64,000 bases of DNA, from NCBI GenBank assembly GCA_021030915.1, contig JAGEMR010000077.1, positions 1 to 64,000 on the forward strand. Reading direction: 5' to 3'. Every line of letters begins with the position of its first letter. The first letter of the stretch is position 1. The notes beneath the pieces are model-generated. The model searched no databases. It was not told the DNA's origin and was given only the letters and a program-made list of their open reading frames with translations. Both the position numbers and the translations under genes were made by a program. Of the stretch, positions 11,633 through 22,200 are shown in pieces. Source of the stretch: Astrothelium macrocarpum (Eukaryota > Ascomycota > Dothideomycetes > Trypetheliales > Trypetheliaceae).

Positions 11633-12852
11633 ATGCGTTTAAGACCAAGGGATGCCGTCGCTACGGCTCAAAAAGTCAATGATCATGGCCGGCACATTTT
11701 CATCTACAATAATCTCCTCACAAACCAAGTCATCTACTCACTCACACAGTCTATGCACGTACGTCCCAGCTATTCTGGCTTTTGAGCGCAATTGGACCAT
11801 CATTTCTTAACTAATTTTCTCAGAACAACGATGCCTTGAAGCAATTAGCATACTTTGGCAAGAAATCCGTCCCTGCGAAGATCCGCAAAGATGTCTGGGC
11901 CCCTCTCGCCGCCGTTACATTTCCTCACAGTAGTCAAGGGCTTGATGCCTTTCATAAACTCAGAGAATACAGGAGGTTACGTGATGTTACGTGGGACAGA
12001 GAAGCGGAAGATATGCCATTGGAGAAGAAGAGACGAAAGCGAGTCTTGATGGATCAAAAGGCAACCAGCATAGCAGATCTTGCAGCCATACTTCAGAAAC
12101 AGGAAGTTTTTGGCAAAGAGTCAAAGGCAGAGGCAGATCGGGTGAAGCAGGAACACGACGCCAAGGTCGCAGAAGAAGAGAAGCAGGTTGAGGCAGAACT
12201 TCAAGGGCTAGCTAAGCGTGCGCAAAGAGGCGATACAGCAAAGATAGAAGCACGCATACAAGATGTCCTATCAGAAATGCAGGAGAACGAGTCCTCAGAT
12301 CCAACCCAAGTGGATGAGAAACAAAGTGAAAAATTATCCCAAAAACTCCTCCAACTCCGCCAGCTCAAAAACTCGCTCAAGCACGCCCACGAAGCCGCCC
12401 AAAACAACACCATCGCCACCCTCGCGCACGCCAAAGTCGCCCGCCGCACCATCGACCGCGCCCTCCGCGGTCTCGCACCCAAAAACGTCCTCACCACGCA
12501 AACGCTCATCTCGCCCGGCAGCAACCCCCCGCCACGCTTCGGGCGGCGACGGCTGCTCAGCGCGCCCAAGCAAGTGCCCTACTACCGCATGGACGGCGTG
12601 CAGATCGCGTGGTCGAACGTGCTGGACACGGAGTTTGCGGCGAGCTGGCCCGCCGCCGTGCAGCACGGACACATGGGCTTCACGCGGTACACCGCGCGCG
12701 ACCCTGCGCAGCCCGCGCGGACGGAGGTGCGGGTGGCGCGGGGGTCGCCGGCGTATAAGGAGGCGGATAGGAGGAGGAGGGCGGAGGAGGAGGAGGAGAG
12801 GAAGAGGGTGTGGAGGGAGAGGAAGGAGAATCATGCGAGGAGGTATGCGTGA
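11633..12852 (+). CDS. MHR1: Mitochondrial large ribosomal subunit protein mL67 (Mhr1-like)
   Basis: Exon 1 is 11633-11758 and contains HIFIYNNLLTNQVIYSLTQS; the intron is 11759-11823 (65 nt); exon 2 is 11824-12852. The product is about 384 residues. The first 90 residues match mL67/Mhr1, including LKQLAYFGKKSVPAKIRKD and a WAPLAAVTFP segment. A long charged coiled coil follows (about residues 100-240), then a basic C-terminal part with YYRMDGVQIAWSN, ending in an Arg/Glu-rich tail. In yeast Mhr1 is a mitoribosomal protein that also has a role in mitochondrial DNA recombination; in filamentous fungi the ribosomal role is the safer assignment. The last third of the gene changes abruptly to GC-rich codons (from about 12360), which produces long spurious open frames on the other strand. 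Confidence 0.85.
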
Positions 12853-13660
12853 GAGCCGGGAGGAGAGGAAGGAGAGGGTGGTGAGGATGGGTTGGTTGAT
12901 GTTGTGTGGTGGGAGTGTTTGGATGTGCCGTCTGTGGTTTTGGACGTGGCTTGATCTGTACACTAGAAGATAACTCGAATCTAGGTTTGATTTCTCGAAC
13001 TCAGAGAACAAGGGCAAAACATTGCATGGACTGTCAGAATCGTGCATATGGAGTATTTGAGCTTCAGGAACGCTTTACCAGTATCAGTTGCTATAGCGTG
13101 TCAAGATTAAGGCACACGTCTCTCCAGTTTTGCCGACTTGTCGAGTCCTTAGACAGACTGTAGATTGTGGTATGCAACTACCCTTCCTGGCTGCGATGTC
13201 TCCGGGTGCTGTTCATGCTTGGCGAAAGAGTCTAACCAGCGATAGTGCTCTGAGCAGTCATGTCATTTGAGATCGCGTCTCTGCTTACTTTGGCATTGAG
13301 TGACCTATTCTATGGGAGAAGACCGATCGAGCCCCATGCTAGTGTTCTATTTTAGTTATCCAGGCTACAATACATACGAGAGATACGCGACTATTGACGA
13401 AGACGGAACAAAAGTGCGACAGTCTGCCAGGAAAGGCGTGTGACTGGTAAGCTTCGAAATTCACACTGCAGTCAGAAAGACATCGAACAGATTATTACTT
13501 TACAGTTTCAATTGATTAAAATTAAATTCTCTAACCTTGAGAATGAAAACCATTCTTTCGCACTTTTGCTGATCTTGAGCGATATCATGATCACCGAGTT
13601 GATTAACTGCAAATTAACCGTCTCCATTTGATAGCGTGTAATGCAAGAGAGATTCATAGC
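12853..13660. other. Intergenic between convergent genes
   Basis: No family-supported frame or RNA gene seen. The first 100 bp are G-rich on the plus strand, continuing the GC-skewed end of the MHR1-like gene. The rest has ordinary composition. Confidence 0.5.
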
Positions 13661-14749
13661 TCATGAGGGCCAGTGCTCTTCACAGACCAAGCCAAAATCT
13701 CTCTGCACCGCTCTTCCTTGAGCTTTCATGTTAATTTTGTACAAATTGTTGCCGTTGAACAACAAGAGGCCTCCAGGGATAAAAGCAAAGTTGTTTGAAC
13801 CGTTGGCGACAAGCATTTTCCCAAGCAAGACACCATCCGGATTCCATACATGAATTCCATCACCGCAAGAGCTGAACACATTGCCTTCGGTATCAGTATG
13901 AATTCCGTCTGGTATGCCCACGTCCACATATGCAAACAATCTTCGGTTTTGGAGCGATCTTCCATTGACCACGTCAAATGCATATATCGATGCAGGTCTT
14001 GTCAAGCTCACGTTCGTCGTTTCTTGTTGTCCAGTATCTGTAACGTACAAAGTTTGGTAATCAGGAGAAAACTCAATACCATTGGATTCGACAAATCCAT
14101 CAGCAGCGGCTTGGACAACACCAGTCGAGGGCTCATAACGATAAACCTGTTTGGGAATTGATGGATAGGGTCTGAAATTCTGGAAATAGCCATAGTCTGC
14201 GTCTGTAAACCATACATCTCCGGTGCTGGGAACCCATTCAACATCGTTGATGGAGGAAAAGTTGCGGCCGAGGAAGTTGTTTATCATAACCTGAGTTGTG
14301 TTGTTGACCGGATCGACGAGTGTGAGACCTGAGGCACCCTGGAAATTTCCTTCATCACAGAATAGAACATAACTCTTGTTGTCTGGAGAGGTATAGGGAC
14401 AGCCTCCATTAGCTTCGTAGAGGCCTGGATACCTCGTCGAACTTATTGAGTAGTCGGTGAGATTGAGAATGGTGACATTGATCGGGTTGTCATAACTCTG
14501 CCAATTTGAAGCTATGTAAACGGAATTGGTGGCTTTGTAGTAGACGCCAGCTTCGTGGAAAGCTTGATATGGTTGCTGGGAAATGAGCTGTTGGGACACG
14601 TCCGGCCCAAGAATATCGTTGGTAAAGCTGTCGTTGTAGGACAGAAATTGCACTGAAGATGTTGCACTGGGTGCAATCGAATTGAGCTGGGCATTATAAG
14701 GAAGGCTAGTTGCCAAAGTAAGCAAGTTCACAGAGCTGACAGTAGCCAT
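13661..14749 (-). CDS. Secreted SMP-30/gluconolactonase-like lactonohydrolase
   Basis: A single open frame of about 362 residues starts at the ATG at 14749 (MATVSSVNLLTLATSLPYNA); the frame extends upstream only through non-ATG codons. The N-terminus has a short hydrophobic stretch compatible with a signal peptide. The body shows the six-bladed beta-propeller pattern of the SMP-30/gluconolactonase/LRE family: LYEANGGCPYTSPD, SINDVEWVPSTGDVWFTDAD, SNGIEFSPDYQTLYVTDTG and GIPDGIHTDTEGNVF. The acidic/Asn metal-site residues are in the expected blades. At least six N-glycosylation sequons support secretion. Members hydrolyse lactone rings such as glucono- or aldono-lactones; the substrate here is unknown. 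Confidence 0.85.
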   Translation of the reverse strand: MATVSSVNLLTLATSLPYNAQLNSIAPSATSSVQFLSYNDSFTNDILGPDVSQQLISQQPYQAFHEAGVYYKATNSVYIASNWQSYDNPINVTILNLTDYSISSTRYPGLYEANGGCPYTSPDNKSYVLFCDEGNFQGASGLTLVDPVNNTTQVMINNFLGRNFSSINDVEWVPSTGDVWFTDADYGYFQNFRPYPSIPKQVYRYEPSTGVVQAAADGFVESNGIEFSPDYQTLYVTDTGQQETTNVSLTRPASIYAFDVVNGRSLQNRRLFAYVDVGIPDGIHTDTEGNVFSSCGDGIHVWNPDGVLLGKMLVANGSNNFAFIPGGLLLFNGNNLYKINMKAQGRAVQRDFGLVCEEHWPS

Positions 14750-14916
14750 TCTCAATGCGGGTCTTCGCTGCTGAACAGCGGAAATATGCAATATGAGACT
14801 GGTGGGACCAAAAAGAAACGAACGAAACGATGATTTAAGAAATATTTAATGGCGATACCAACCTCTCGGAAGCTCGATCGGGTGCTGTGATATGATCTAA
14901 TTCACAGCGCTTCCGC

Positions 14917-15327
14917 CTACACCGATGCAATTTTGCTTTTATTCTTCAGGATCTTGAGAAAAAGATCATCGTTTGCGGGGGCACCTCCAGGGACACAGTG
15001 TGGGGTAGTGGGTATGGAGCTATCCACTATAAACGTGACGTCAGTCCTCTGGTGCAGAAGAGAGTAGTACCGGATGTCGAACAGAGCCGTCAGGGCGGAT
15101 ATTAAGGTTTGTCCAGGAATTCCCAGCAGCGAGGTTAGTCCCGGCATTTGATAATTGACTGGAGAGCTTTCTTCTAGTTCATCCGAAGTCGGACGAGCCT
15201 GGATGCTGTATGACTCGCAAACCACAACACATGAATCTGCGGTACGTGTTATCATAGTCCATATGATACCACCAAAATCCTGAAGATTGGGATCAACCAG
15301 TATGGTGAACGTATTGATGCAAAGCAT
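14917..15327 (-). CDS. Hypothetical protein, 136 residues
   Basis: An open frame starts with ATG at 15327 and runs to a stop at 14917. The product is not recognised. It has no clear signal peptide or membrane helix, mixed hydrophobic content and a Lys-rich end (LKILKNKSKIASV). It could be a small lineage-specific gene or a chance frame; the lack of any motif keeps confidence low. Confidence 0.3.
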   Translation of the reverse strand: MLCINTFTILVDPNLQDFGGIIWTMITRTADSCVVVCESYSIQARPTSDELEESSPVNYQMPGLTSLLGIPGQTLISALTALFDIRYYSLLHQRTDVTFIVDSSIPTTPHCVPGGAPANDDLFLKILKNKSKIASV

Positions 15328-15710
15328 GTTGAACCATTGTACCAGGCAACAGTGATATGGCTTTCCGGATGAGGAGGTTGCTCCCTAGTGTCACCAACTA
15401 CCGCGAAAGATAATTCTCCACACGCCTTTTAGGGAGGATCCCGTGCTATGTTAAGTAGTTAGAGATCGTAAGCAACTCGTTGAGAAGGAAGCCTCAAGGT
15501 GTTTCGTTCATCATTGTCGAGTGCTTGCTGTGCGGCGATTGATAAGGGTCCGTGCATTCCCTGAACTTGTGCAGACAGGAAAAACTTCGGGTAGTGGGAA
15601 GTGAAAGATTTCATGCGACTGAATAGTTCAATGTCTATAGTCTAGCTGCGCTGCATACACTTTCTTTTTATCCGTCTCCCTTTACTTTGTGAAAACCACT
15701 TGAGGCAGAA

Positions 15711-17347
15711 ATGCTTTGCGCAAGTAAGTATTACAAAACGTCAGAGGAACATGCGTTAATATGGGATCATAGTCTCAGGCGAGGCTCCTCAAGTGCCAGT
15801 CGCGTCTAGAAAGAGTGGTAGGCTTGTACGGCAATCCATCTTATTGAAATTGCTAATTCCTCTCAAGGCAATTTATTCGAAAAGCGTTTAATTGAGGCAT
15901 ACATAGCTGAACATGGCACGGATCCTGTCAATGGCGAAGAGCTTTCAACGGATGATTTGGTTGAATTGAAGACTGCGCGCATTGTCCGGCCACGACCACC
16001 CACCCATACCTCAATACCTTCTCTTCTATCAGTGTTCCAAAATGAATGGGATGCTATTGTTCTCGAGACATATCAGCTCAAGCAACAACTGGCGCAAACG
16101 CGGCAAGAACTCAGCACTGCACTATACCAACATGATGCAGCAGTGAGGGTGATTGCACGCGTCACTAAAGAGAGAGACGAGGCCCGGGACACGTTATCCA
16201 AGTTGTCAATTAGTGGTGGTGGTAATGCCGCAAGTAATGGCGATGCCATGCAAGTTGATGGGCAACCATTGCCGGATACCATTATTGCCAAAGTAGATGC
16301 TATCCAACAAAAGTAAGTTGACAGCTTCCTAATCCGAGGCATTCCGCTTGCTAACACAAAAAGACTCTCTACAACGCGAAGAAAGCGAGCGGTACCGGAA
16401 GATTGGGCGACCCCAGATACAATAGAAAGCTTTGACGTCTCAGGCTCGATTGCGACCTCTCACCGCAACGCCAAGACTTTAGCATTGGACAAGGATGGTG
16501 CATCAGCATTGGTTGCCGGGCCACAAGATTCAGCGGATGTATGCGACCTCGCTGCACAGGAGATCACGCAACCTCTACAATGTCACGGTATAGCAACAGA
16601 CGGTCTCTGGTGGGAAGATCGACAAATCATTGCAAGTTCAACAGGCGGCATCCAGATCTTTGAAAATGGCACACAATTAGCAGAAATGCGAGCTCACGCT
16701 GGTCCTGCAGTTGCGATAGCTCTGCATCCCTGTGGTGATCTCTTGGGCTCAGTCGGAATTGATAAAAGTTATGTACTGTACGACCTGGCAAGTTTCAAGG
16801 TTGTCTCTCAGGTCCATACCGATTCTGGTAAGTGAAGGCGTTCTTCTGTTCTTTGTGGGAATTATTGCTGACCATGCATACAGAACTTACTGCTGGAAAA
16901 TTCCACCCTGATGGCCATCTGTTTGCCGTCGGAACAAATAGAGGCCAGATTCAGGTGTTTGATGTCAAAACAGGCGTAAACATGGCAAACTTTGATGGCG
17001 CCGGCTACGTCCAAGCTCTTGCGTTTTCAGAGAACGGTACATGGCTCGCATCGGCTATGAAGGGTCAATCCACGGTTTCGATTTGGGATCTACGAAAATC
17101 CAGCGAGATCAAGGTGCACGACGTCGGCAATACAGTCACAAGCCTTGTTTGGGACTACACTGGGCAATTTCTTGCAGCCGCTGGGCCTGGGTCTGTGACG
17201 GTGCTTCACTATGCAAAATCTTCAAAGAGTTGGTCTGAGCCATTGAGGAAGGCGATTCCAGCTTCTGCGGTAGAATGGGGCTCAAGCGCACGCTCGCTTG
17301 TGGTTTTGGGTACCGACGGAACGGTAAATGTGCTTAAAGCAGAATGA
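15711..17347 (+). CDS. PRP19: Pre-mRNA-processing factor 19 (U-box ubiquitin ligase)
   Basis: Five exons: 15711-15723, 15773-15817, 15868-16312, 16364-16827 and 16884-17347, with introns of 49-56 nt. The product is 476 residues. The N-terminal U-box starts MLCAISGEAPQVPVASRKSG and reads on through NLFEKRLIEAYIAEHGTDPV. Next come the coiled coil that drives tetramerisation (about residues 80-130) and a seven-bladed WD40 domain with ELTAGKFHPDGHLFAVGT and STVSIWDLRKSSEIK. The length is normal for the family. Prp19 is the core of the NineTeen complex, which ubiquitinates spliceosomal proteins and stabilises U5/U6 in the active spliceosome; it acts in the nucleus. The first coding exon has only 13 nt, an easy one for gene finders to miss. 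Confidence 0.95.
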
Positions 17348-17749
17348 ATAGGCAATGTATGGAAAGTTTCATCAAATCCCCGGCGCAGAAAAATTAGCGA
17401 TATCTTACACAGGGCATGTACATTAACTATAATTAAAATTCATGAGAACCGAGTAATTGATTATCTCGACACTAACTTCATTGTGACCGACGATAAAATA
17501 AATCGAACAGGCAGGTATAAAAAGATGGCATGTTGCTCGAGGTCTGGGCTGGCGTATACGAGGAAAGGAGGATCAAGTCAGATGCCGCCATGGCGCCGCC
17601 TCCTCCGACAACACTCACCGAAGCGCCTCCAGCGTCAACTTCATCTCGCCACCCCAATACGAGAGTGACCTTCCACCGCTCAAACACCTCGGTTCCTTTC
17701 ATGATACCGATAGCAGCTCTTGTAGTGACTACTCCAAACTGTATGGAAA

Positions 17750-19240
17750 ATGGCCAGTAGCAGTTTGCCGTTCGGATACACAATGGATTCAACAAGTAAC
17801 CGAAAAGTGAGACAAACCCAGTCCCTAACCGTCAAGCACTCGAACAAAGACGTACTCATTAATTTTTTTAAGAGGACCTACGAACAAATGTCGACCAGTG
17901 TCAACCGAGCTAGCCCTCCGTACACGCCAACTCGATGGCCAAGCGAAGATCCATCTTCATCCAACGACTCGACATCAACCTCTCAAACTTCACTATTTCA
18001 CTATCCATCGTTGGACAATATTAGATTCCCAGGCGACGGCCTGGATTACCGACGACCTGTGCAATCTCAAGCCAATCAAGAATCTGTTATTGATCTCACC
18101 GAGGATTCGCCGCCACAAGTACCTCGGAATATGTCCACGCACAATGAGGACCCCCCGACTTCGCGGGCCACAAGACCTCCTCGCTTCGATCGGGAGATCA
18201 TCGATGTCGACGATCTATCCATGGGTCAAGAGACCATGTCACAGCCGCAGTCACAAGCCATCGACCTCACGCAAGACGATCCTCCGACATATGTCCAACC
18301 GACCCCGCCACGCTCGCCCTCACCCGAAGTGCAATTCGTCTCCGAGCGCCAAATATACAACCCCAGCGCCCTCTCGCATGCCTTCGACAATGGCCTCACA
18401 TCCGTCTCGGCCCTGGACGTCCCACACCCAACGTTCGTCCCGCACCACCGCGCCATCGCCATCCTGAACCGCGAAGCCCGCAACCGACCGCACGCCCACC
18501 TACGCCGCCACGTGCACGGCTTCAATAACCTCACCTCGCTGCTGCTCTCCAACGCCAGCGGCACCCCCAGCTTCAGCACCGCCTTCCCCAGCCCTTACCC
18601 CTCAAATTCCAGCTCAAGCCAACAAAGTGGAAGCAGCAGTGGTGGTGGTGGAGGAGGAGGGGGGGGTGGGGGTGGAGGCAATGCGTACCGTGGCATCCGC
18701 CCGCCCACGCCCGCGTTCCCCATCGACATCAACCCGGAGGATTTCCAGCTCGTCGGCTTCGACATCGGGCTGTCCGGCGGCGACGGCCGGCCGCGTAACG
18801 CTCGTCGTGGTAGCATGGGCGCCGGGGTGATTCCGCCGCCGCCGCCGGCTGCGAAGGACGGGTTTACGCGGAGTCCCGAGGAGGAGGAGGTGTTGGTGTG
18901 TCCGATTTGCGAGCACGAGTTGGGGACTGGGGAAGATGAGGTCAAGAGACAGAGCTGGTGTGTAAAGGCGTGTGGGCACGTAAGTGTTGTCTTTTTCTTT
19001 TCTGGATTGGACTTGGGCCAATTGTGAAAATGATGGGAGTTGCTGACAAGGCATGGATAGATTTACTGTGGTGAATGCGCGCAGAATCGTGGCGGCCAGA
19101 AGAGGGCGGGCAGAGAGGCTGCGGATAATGGCAAGGGCAAAGCCAAGGCAGGTACTAGGCCGAACTTCACTACTTGTGTTGTGGAGGGATGCGGAAAGAG
19201 GGTTTCTACCCGCAGACAGATGATCCAGCTCTTCACGTGA
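17750..19240 (+). CDS. RING-type protein with SUMO-interaction motifs (SUMO-targeted ubiquitin ligase-like)
   Basis: Exon 1 is 17750-18979 and exon 2 is 19061-19240, with an 81-nt intron inside the RING. The product is about 469 residues if the ATG at 17750 is used; starts at 17783 or 17888 are also possible. The N-terminal half is disordered and holds three acidic hydrophobic patches like SUMO-interaction motifs: VIDLTEDS, IIDVDDLS and AIDLTQDD. The C-terminus has a RING-like pattern, VCPICEHEL ... CVKACGHIYCGECAQN ... CVVEGCGKRV, with a long insert between the second and third Cys pairs. The arrangement recalls Slx8/RNF4-type ligases that ubiquitinate SUMO-conjugated proteins in the nucleus. 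A run of about 13 Gly codons (about 18640-18680) is an unstable-looking low-complexity tract. Confidence 0.75.
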
Positions 19241-22200
19241 TTGCGATGGGTCAGGTTAAGGTATTGGCATGGTGTAAATATGGAAATGATGGGTCTTGAC
19301 TGTTTTACGACGTCCTCGGACGTCTTGCGAGGGGTGCATGTTGGGTAGGCCATCGTGGGAGGCCTTTGATTTAGTTGTTTTCCTTTTCGATCCACATCAT
19401 ATATATTACACGTTCACACAGGTAGCAAGGGTTAATTATACCCGCAGCGCCTATAATTTATATGAACATTCTCTCCAAGTGCGGATTCTTATTCTTATCT
19501 GGTGGGTGGGTCATAAGTATTCCACTAGTCCACAAAACTTCTTTAAACTCAACATTAGCACCGTACCCAAAATCTCTCCACAATGACGATTTGATTGTAA
19601 ACCACAGGAAAATTATAGCGTGACGAAATCGCTACCGAGATAAGCATCTCCAGTACTTAAAAATAGCCAAGAGCTAGTAAGTGGGAGCACATTTGGTTCG
19701 AACTGGGACAATAACTCTAATTATTTTGGGAGGAGATACCACTAACTCGTAGATGTAGACAATGGATCTGCTATAAACAATGTTCACAATGCTTCCTCTT
19801 ATTGATACTCCAAGATCTAGGTTTCAATGATATGCTCGGGTACCACCATTGATGTTGCTGGCTTCCCTCGTATTTGTACTTGGAACCGTACAAGTTACAC
19901 CAGAAGGGAGCATACTAGTAGCGAACAACACTGAACGGGAGCAGCAACAACTCCCTCAATTTTTGTGATACGCCCAATGTCGTGTCACCCATCATATAGG
20001 CTTTGGCTAAATGTAAGGGACCGGTAGTCAGCTGCAATGTGGCTTTGATCTACAGAGTCCATAGCGGAAAAACAAATTCAATTAGAGCTAGGATCGGGAA
20101 CAAAGGATGCACGTTGCCGCATGAATCATGCTGTGGAACTTGAGAGATGCAATACCTCTGTGTAAAGAGTGGTGTCCCCGAACGCCTTTTGTTCGATGAA
20201 ACACACTCAACGCAGGTCAGCAGGGCCACAGCTGTTGCATATTCTCGTCAAGGCCTTGTATATTTCCGAATTAAGATGAAATGACTATGAGATGACTATG
20301 AATCTTCCATCGATCTCTTTGTATGTCAAGTTACAGGTAAATGGTGTCATCTTTTGACAATTTTAAATCTGCTCATGTTGGGTGGCAAAAGAGTGGTTGA
20401 AAAGACCCTAGCCGAATGAGACAACAAGAAATGCTGATATGGCGAGCCCAATTGAATTGAATACAGGGTTCGGGACGTTTTCTCAGATGAGGTATACCTT
20501 GTAGTTTTCTTTGTTTTTTTTCTTTCTTTTCTTTTTCCTCTTCTAGCGTTCCATTCATGTCGAGACTATGATGAATGTCAAGCAACAATGATCTCGGTGA
20601 AATATCAAAACATGACGTTATTAGTCGAAGATAATTACCTCCACCGGACCGAAAGGGACCACACGGCAGTGAGGACTGCCCTGCTCTAGCTTCTAAGACA
20701 TCGACAGAGGGTTCTTTACTGCGGCTTGTAAGCGTAAAATCATCCCGCGCCAGTCATGCTGCCGTCAGCGCTATCACCCACAGTTCGCTCAGATACGGAG
20801 ACTGTTTTGTTAGACCCAAGCTCTCTCTGGTGATGGCCAAACTGTTCAATGTCACGTTGCTGACTGCTTAGCTTGACCCGGCCAATAGCGGCTGGACGGG
20901 AAGACCTGCATTGCTAGGTGGCTCGCTGCCTAACACTGTAATGGGAGGTCCTCCCGTGGATCGATTTAGACTTTGACCCTATGGTACATTGGTTTAGGGC
21001 ACCGTTTCTGCGGCGTCATGTTCCTGGCAGATATCTTAAAGACAGACGAGAGGTGGAAGAAAATTTTTCTTAGAGACCCAAATTTCCAAACGCTCTTTGG
21101 GCTCGACAGCGCACGTATCAGTACGAAGTGCACCAAGTGGAGCTCTGCCAAGCGAACGAGCGAACGTTAGCGGTCCCCACAAAAACGCAGAGCTCCGACG
21201 ATCATGCGTTGTAGCTAAGCCAGGAGCGGTAAGAGGGGCAGATATTGCGACGCGAAGTGGGATGTGAATGCATGTTCCAGCAAGTAAAATTAGACGTCCG
21301 ACCTCCATCTTGCGTGATCGTTTCGTATGGTGGCCGTAAGAGAGCGGCAAGGTGCAGCTTAGTAGGAGCCGCAGTCTTGGTGGGCATGACGAAGACTCTG
21401 CAAGGACGGTCATTTCCTGACTCATGCTTTTTCGATTGGATGAAGAGCTACTCGGTCACTGGCTTAGTATTCGCGTACTGACATTAAAGTGACCGGCGAC
21501 GTTCGCTGTGCTGTTACCCTTGTATTAATTAATACGGACCCACGGTCGCAAGTAAAACATAGGACGGCATGTAGCGAGCGTATCGTCAACTAGAGCCCGT
21601 GCGATATTGAAGTAGCCTGTATGATGATGTTTATCTATTGAAGTCCTGAATGGGCGACAAGCATGGTCAATTATCGAGGAAGGTCGGTAGTCAGGTTTGT
21701 TTGTGATCTTATGCGGCTCCTATGCGCGATGATGGAATGAGCACCATCTTCCGCTATCCCAGACTTCATCGCAAGCAAAAGCTGTGCACAATTCCCGGAC
21801 CGCGGCTATAAACCTGTAGATTCTCCCAGAAGATTAAGCCAAATCCTACGTCACCATAGTTTGACTCTTTGCTGTTTTGCCGGAACCTACCTCATGACCC
21901 GATATAAGGCAAATGTCAAACCTGACCAGCTTCAGACTTGACTTGTGCAACCCATTAAACAAGAGAGATGGAAGAGCAAAATTGGCCGGTTGGAGCATCG
22001 CATCGACGGAGCAGTGAGCAGCCGGCAAACTGCATTAATGCCGGTGCTAGGGTAGGAGAAATGGTTTGTGATATGTCTACGATCCAATCTTCTCGTCATG
22101 CAGTCCAAACTCATCATGTCTACGATCAGTATAGCTATAGGCTCTCTTTTTGTAAAATGAACCCGCGAGTCTGGCGCGTTTACTGGCACAAGTTTACTGG

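Noticed and set aside
12334..13047. Long minus- and plus-strand frames (Pro/Arg/Gly-rich) over the end of the MHR1-like gene
   Set aside because: They arise from GC-skewed codons of the real gene; composition is low-complexity with no homologous pattern.
19675..19715. Sequence like a tRNA B-box (GGTTCGAACTGG) with a possible A-box upstream
   Set aside because: The spacing between the two boxes is too short and no cloverleaf can be folded.
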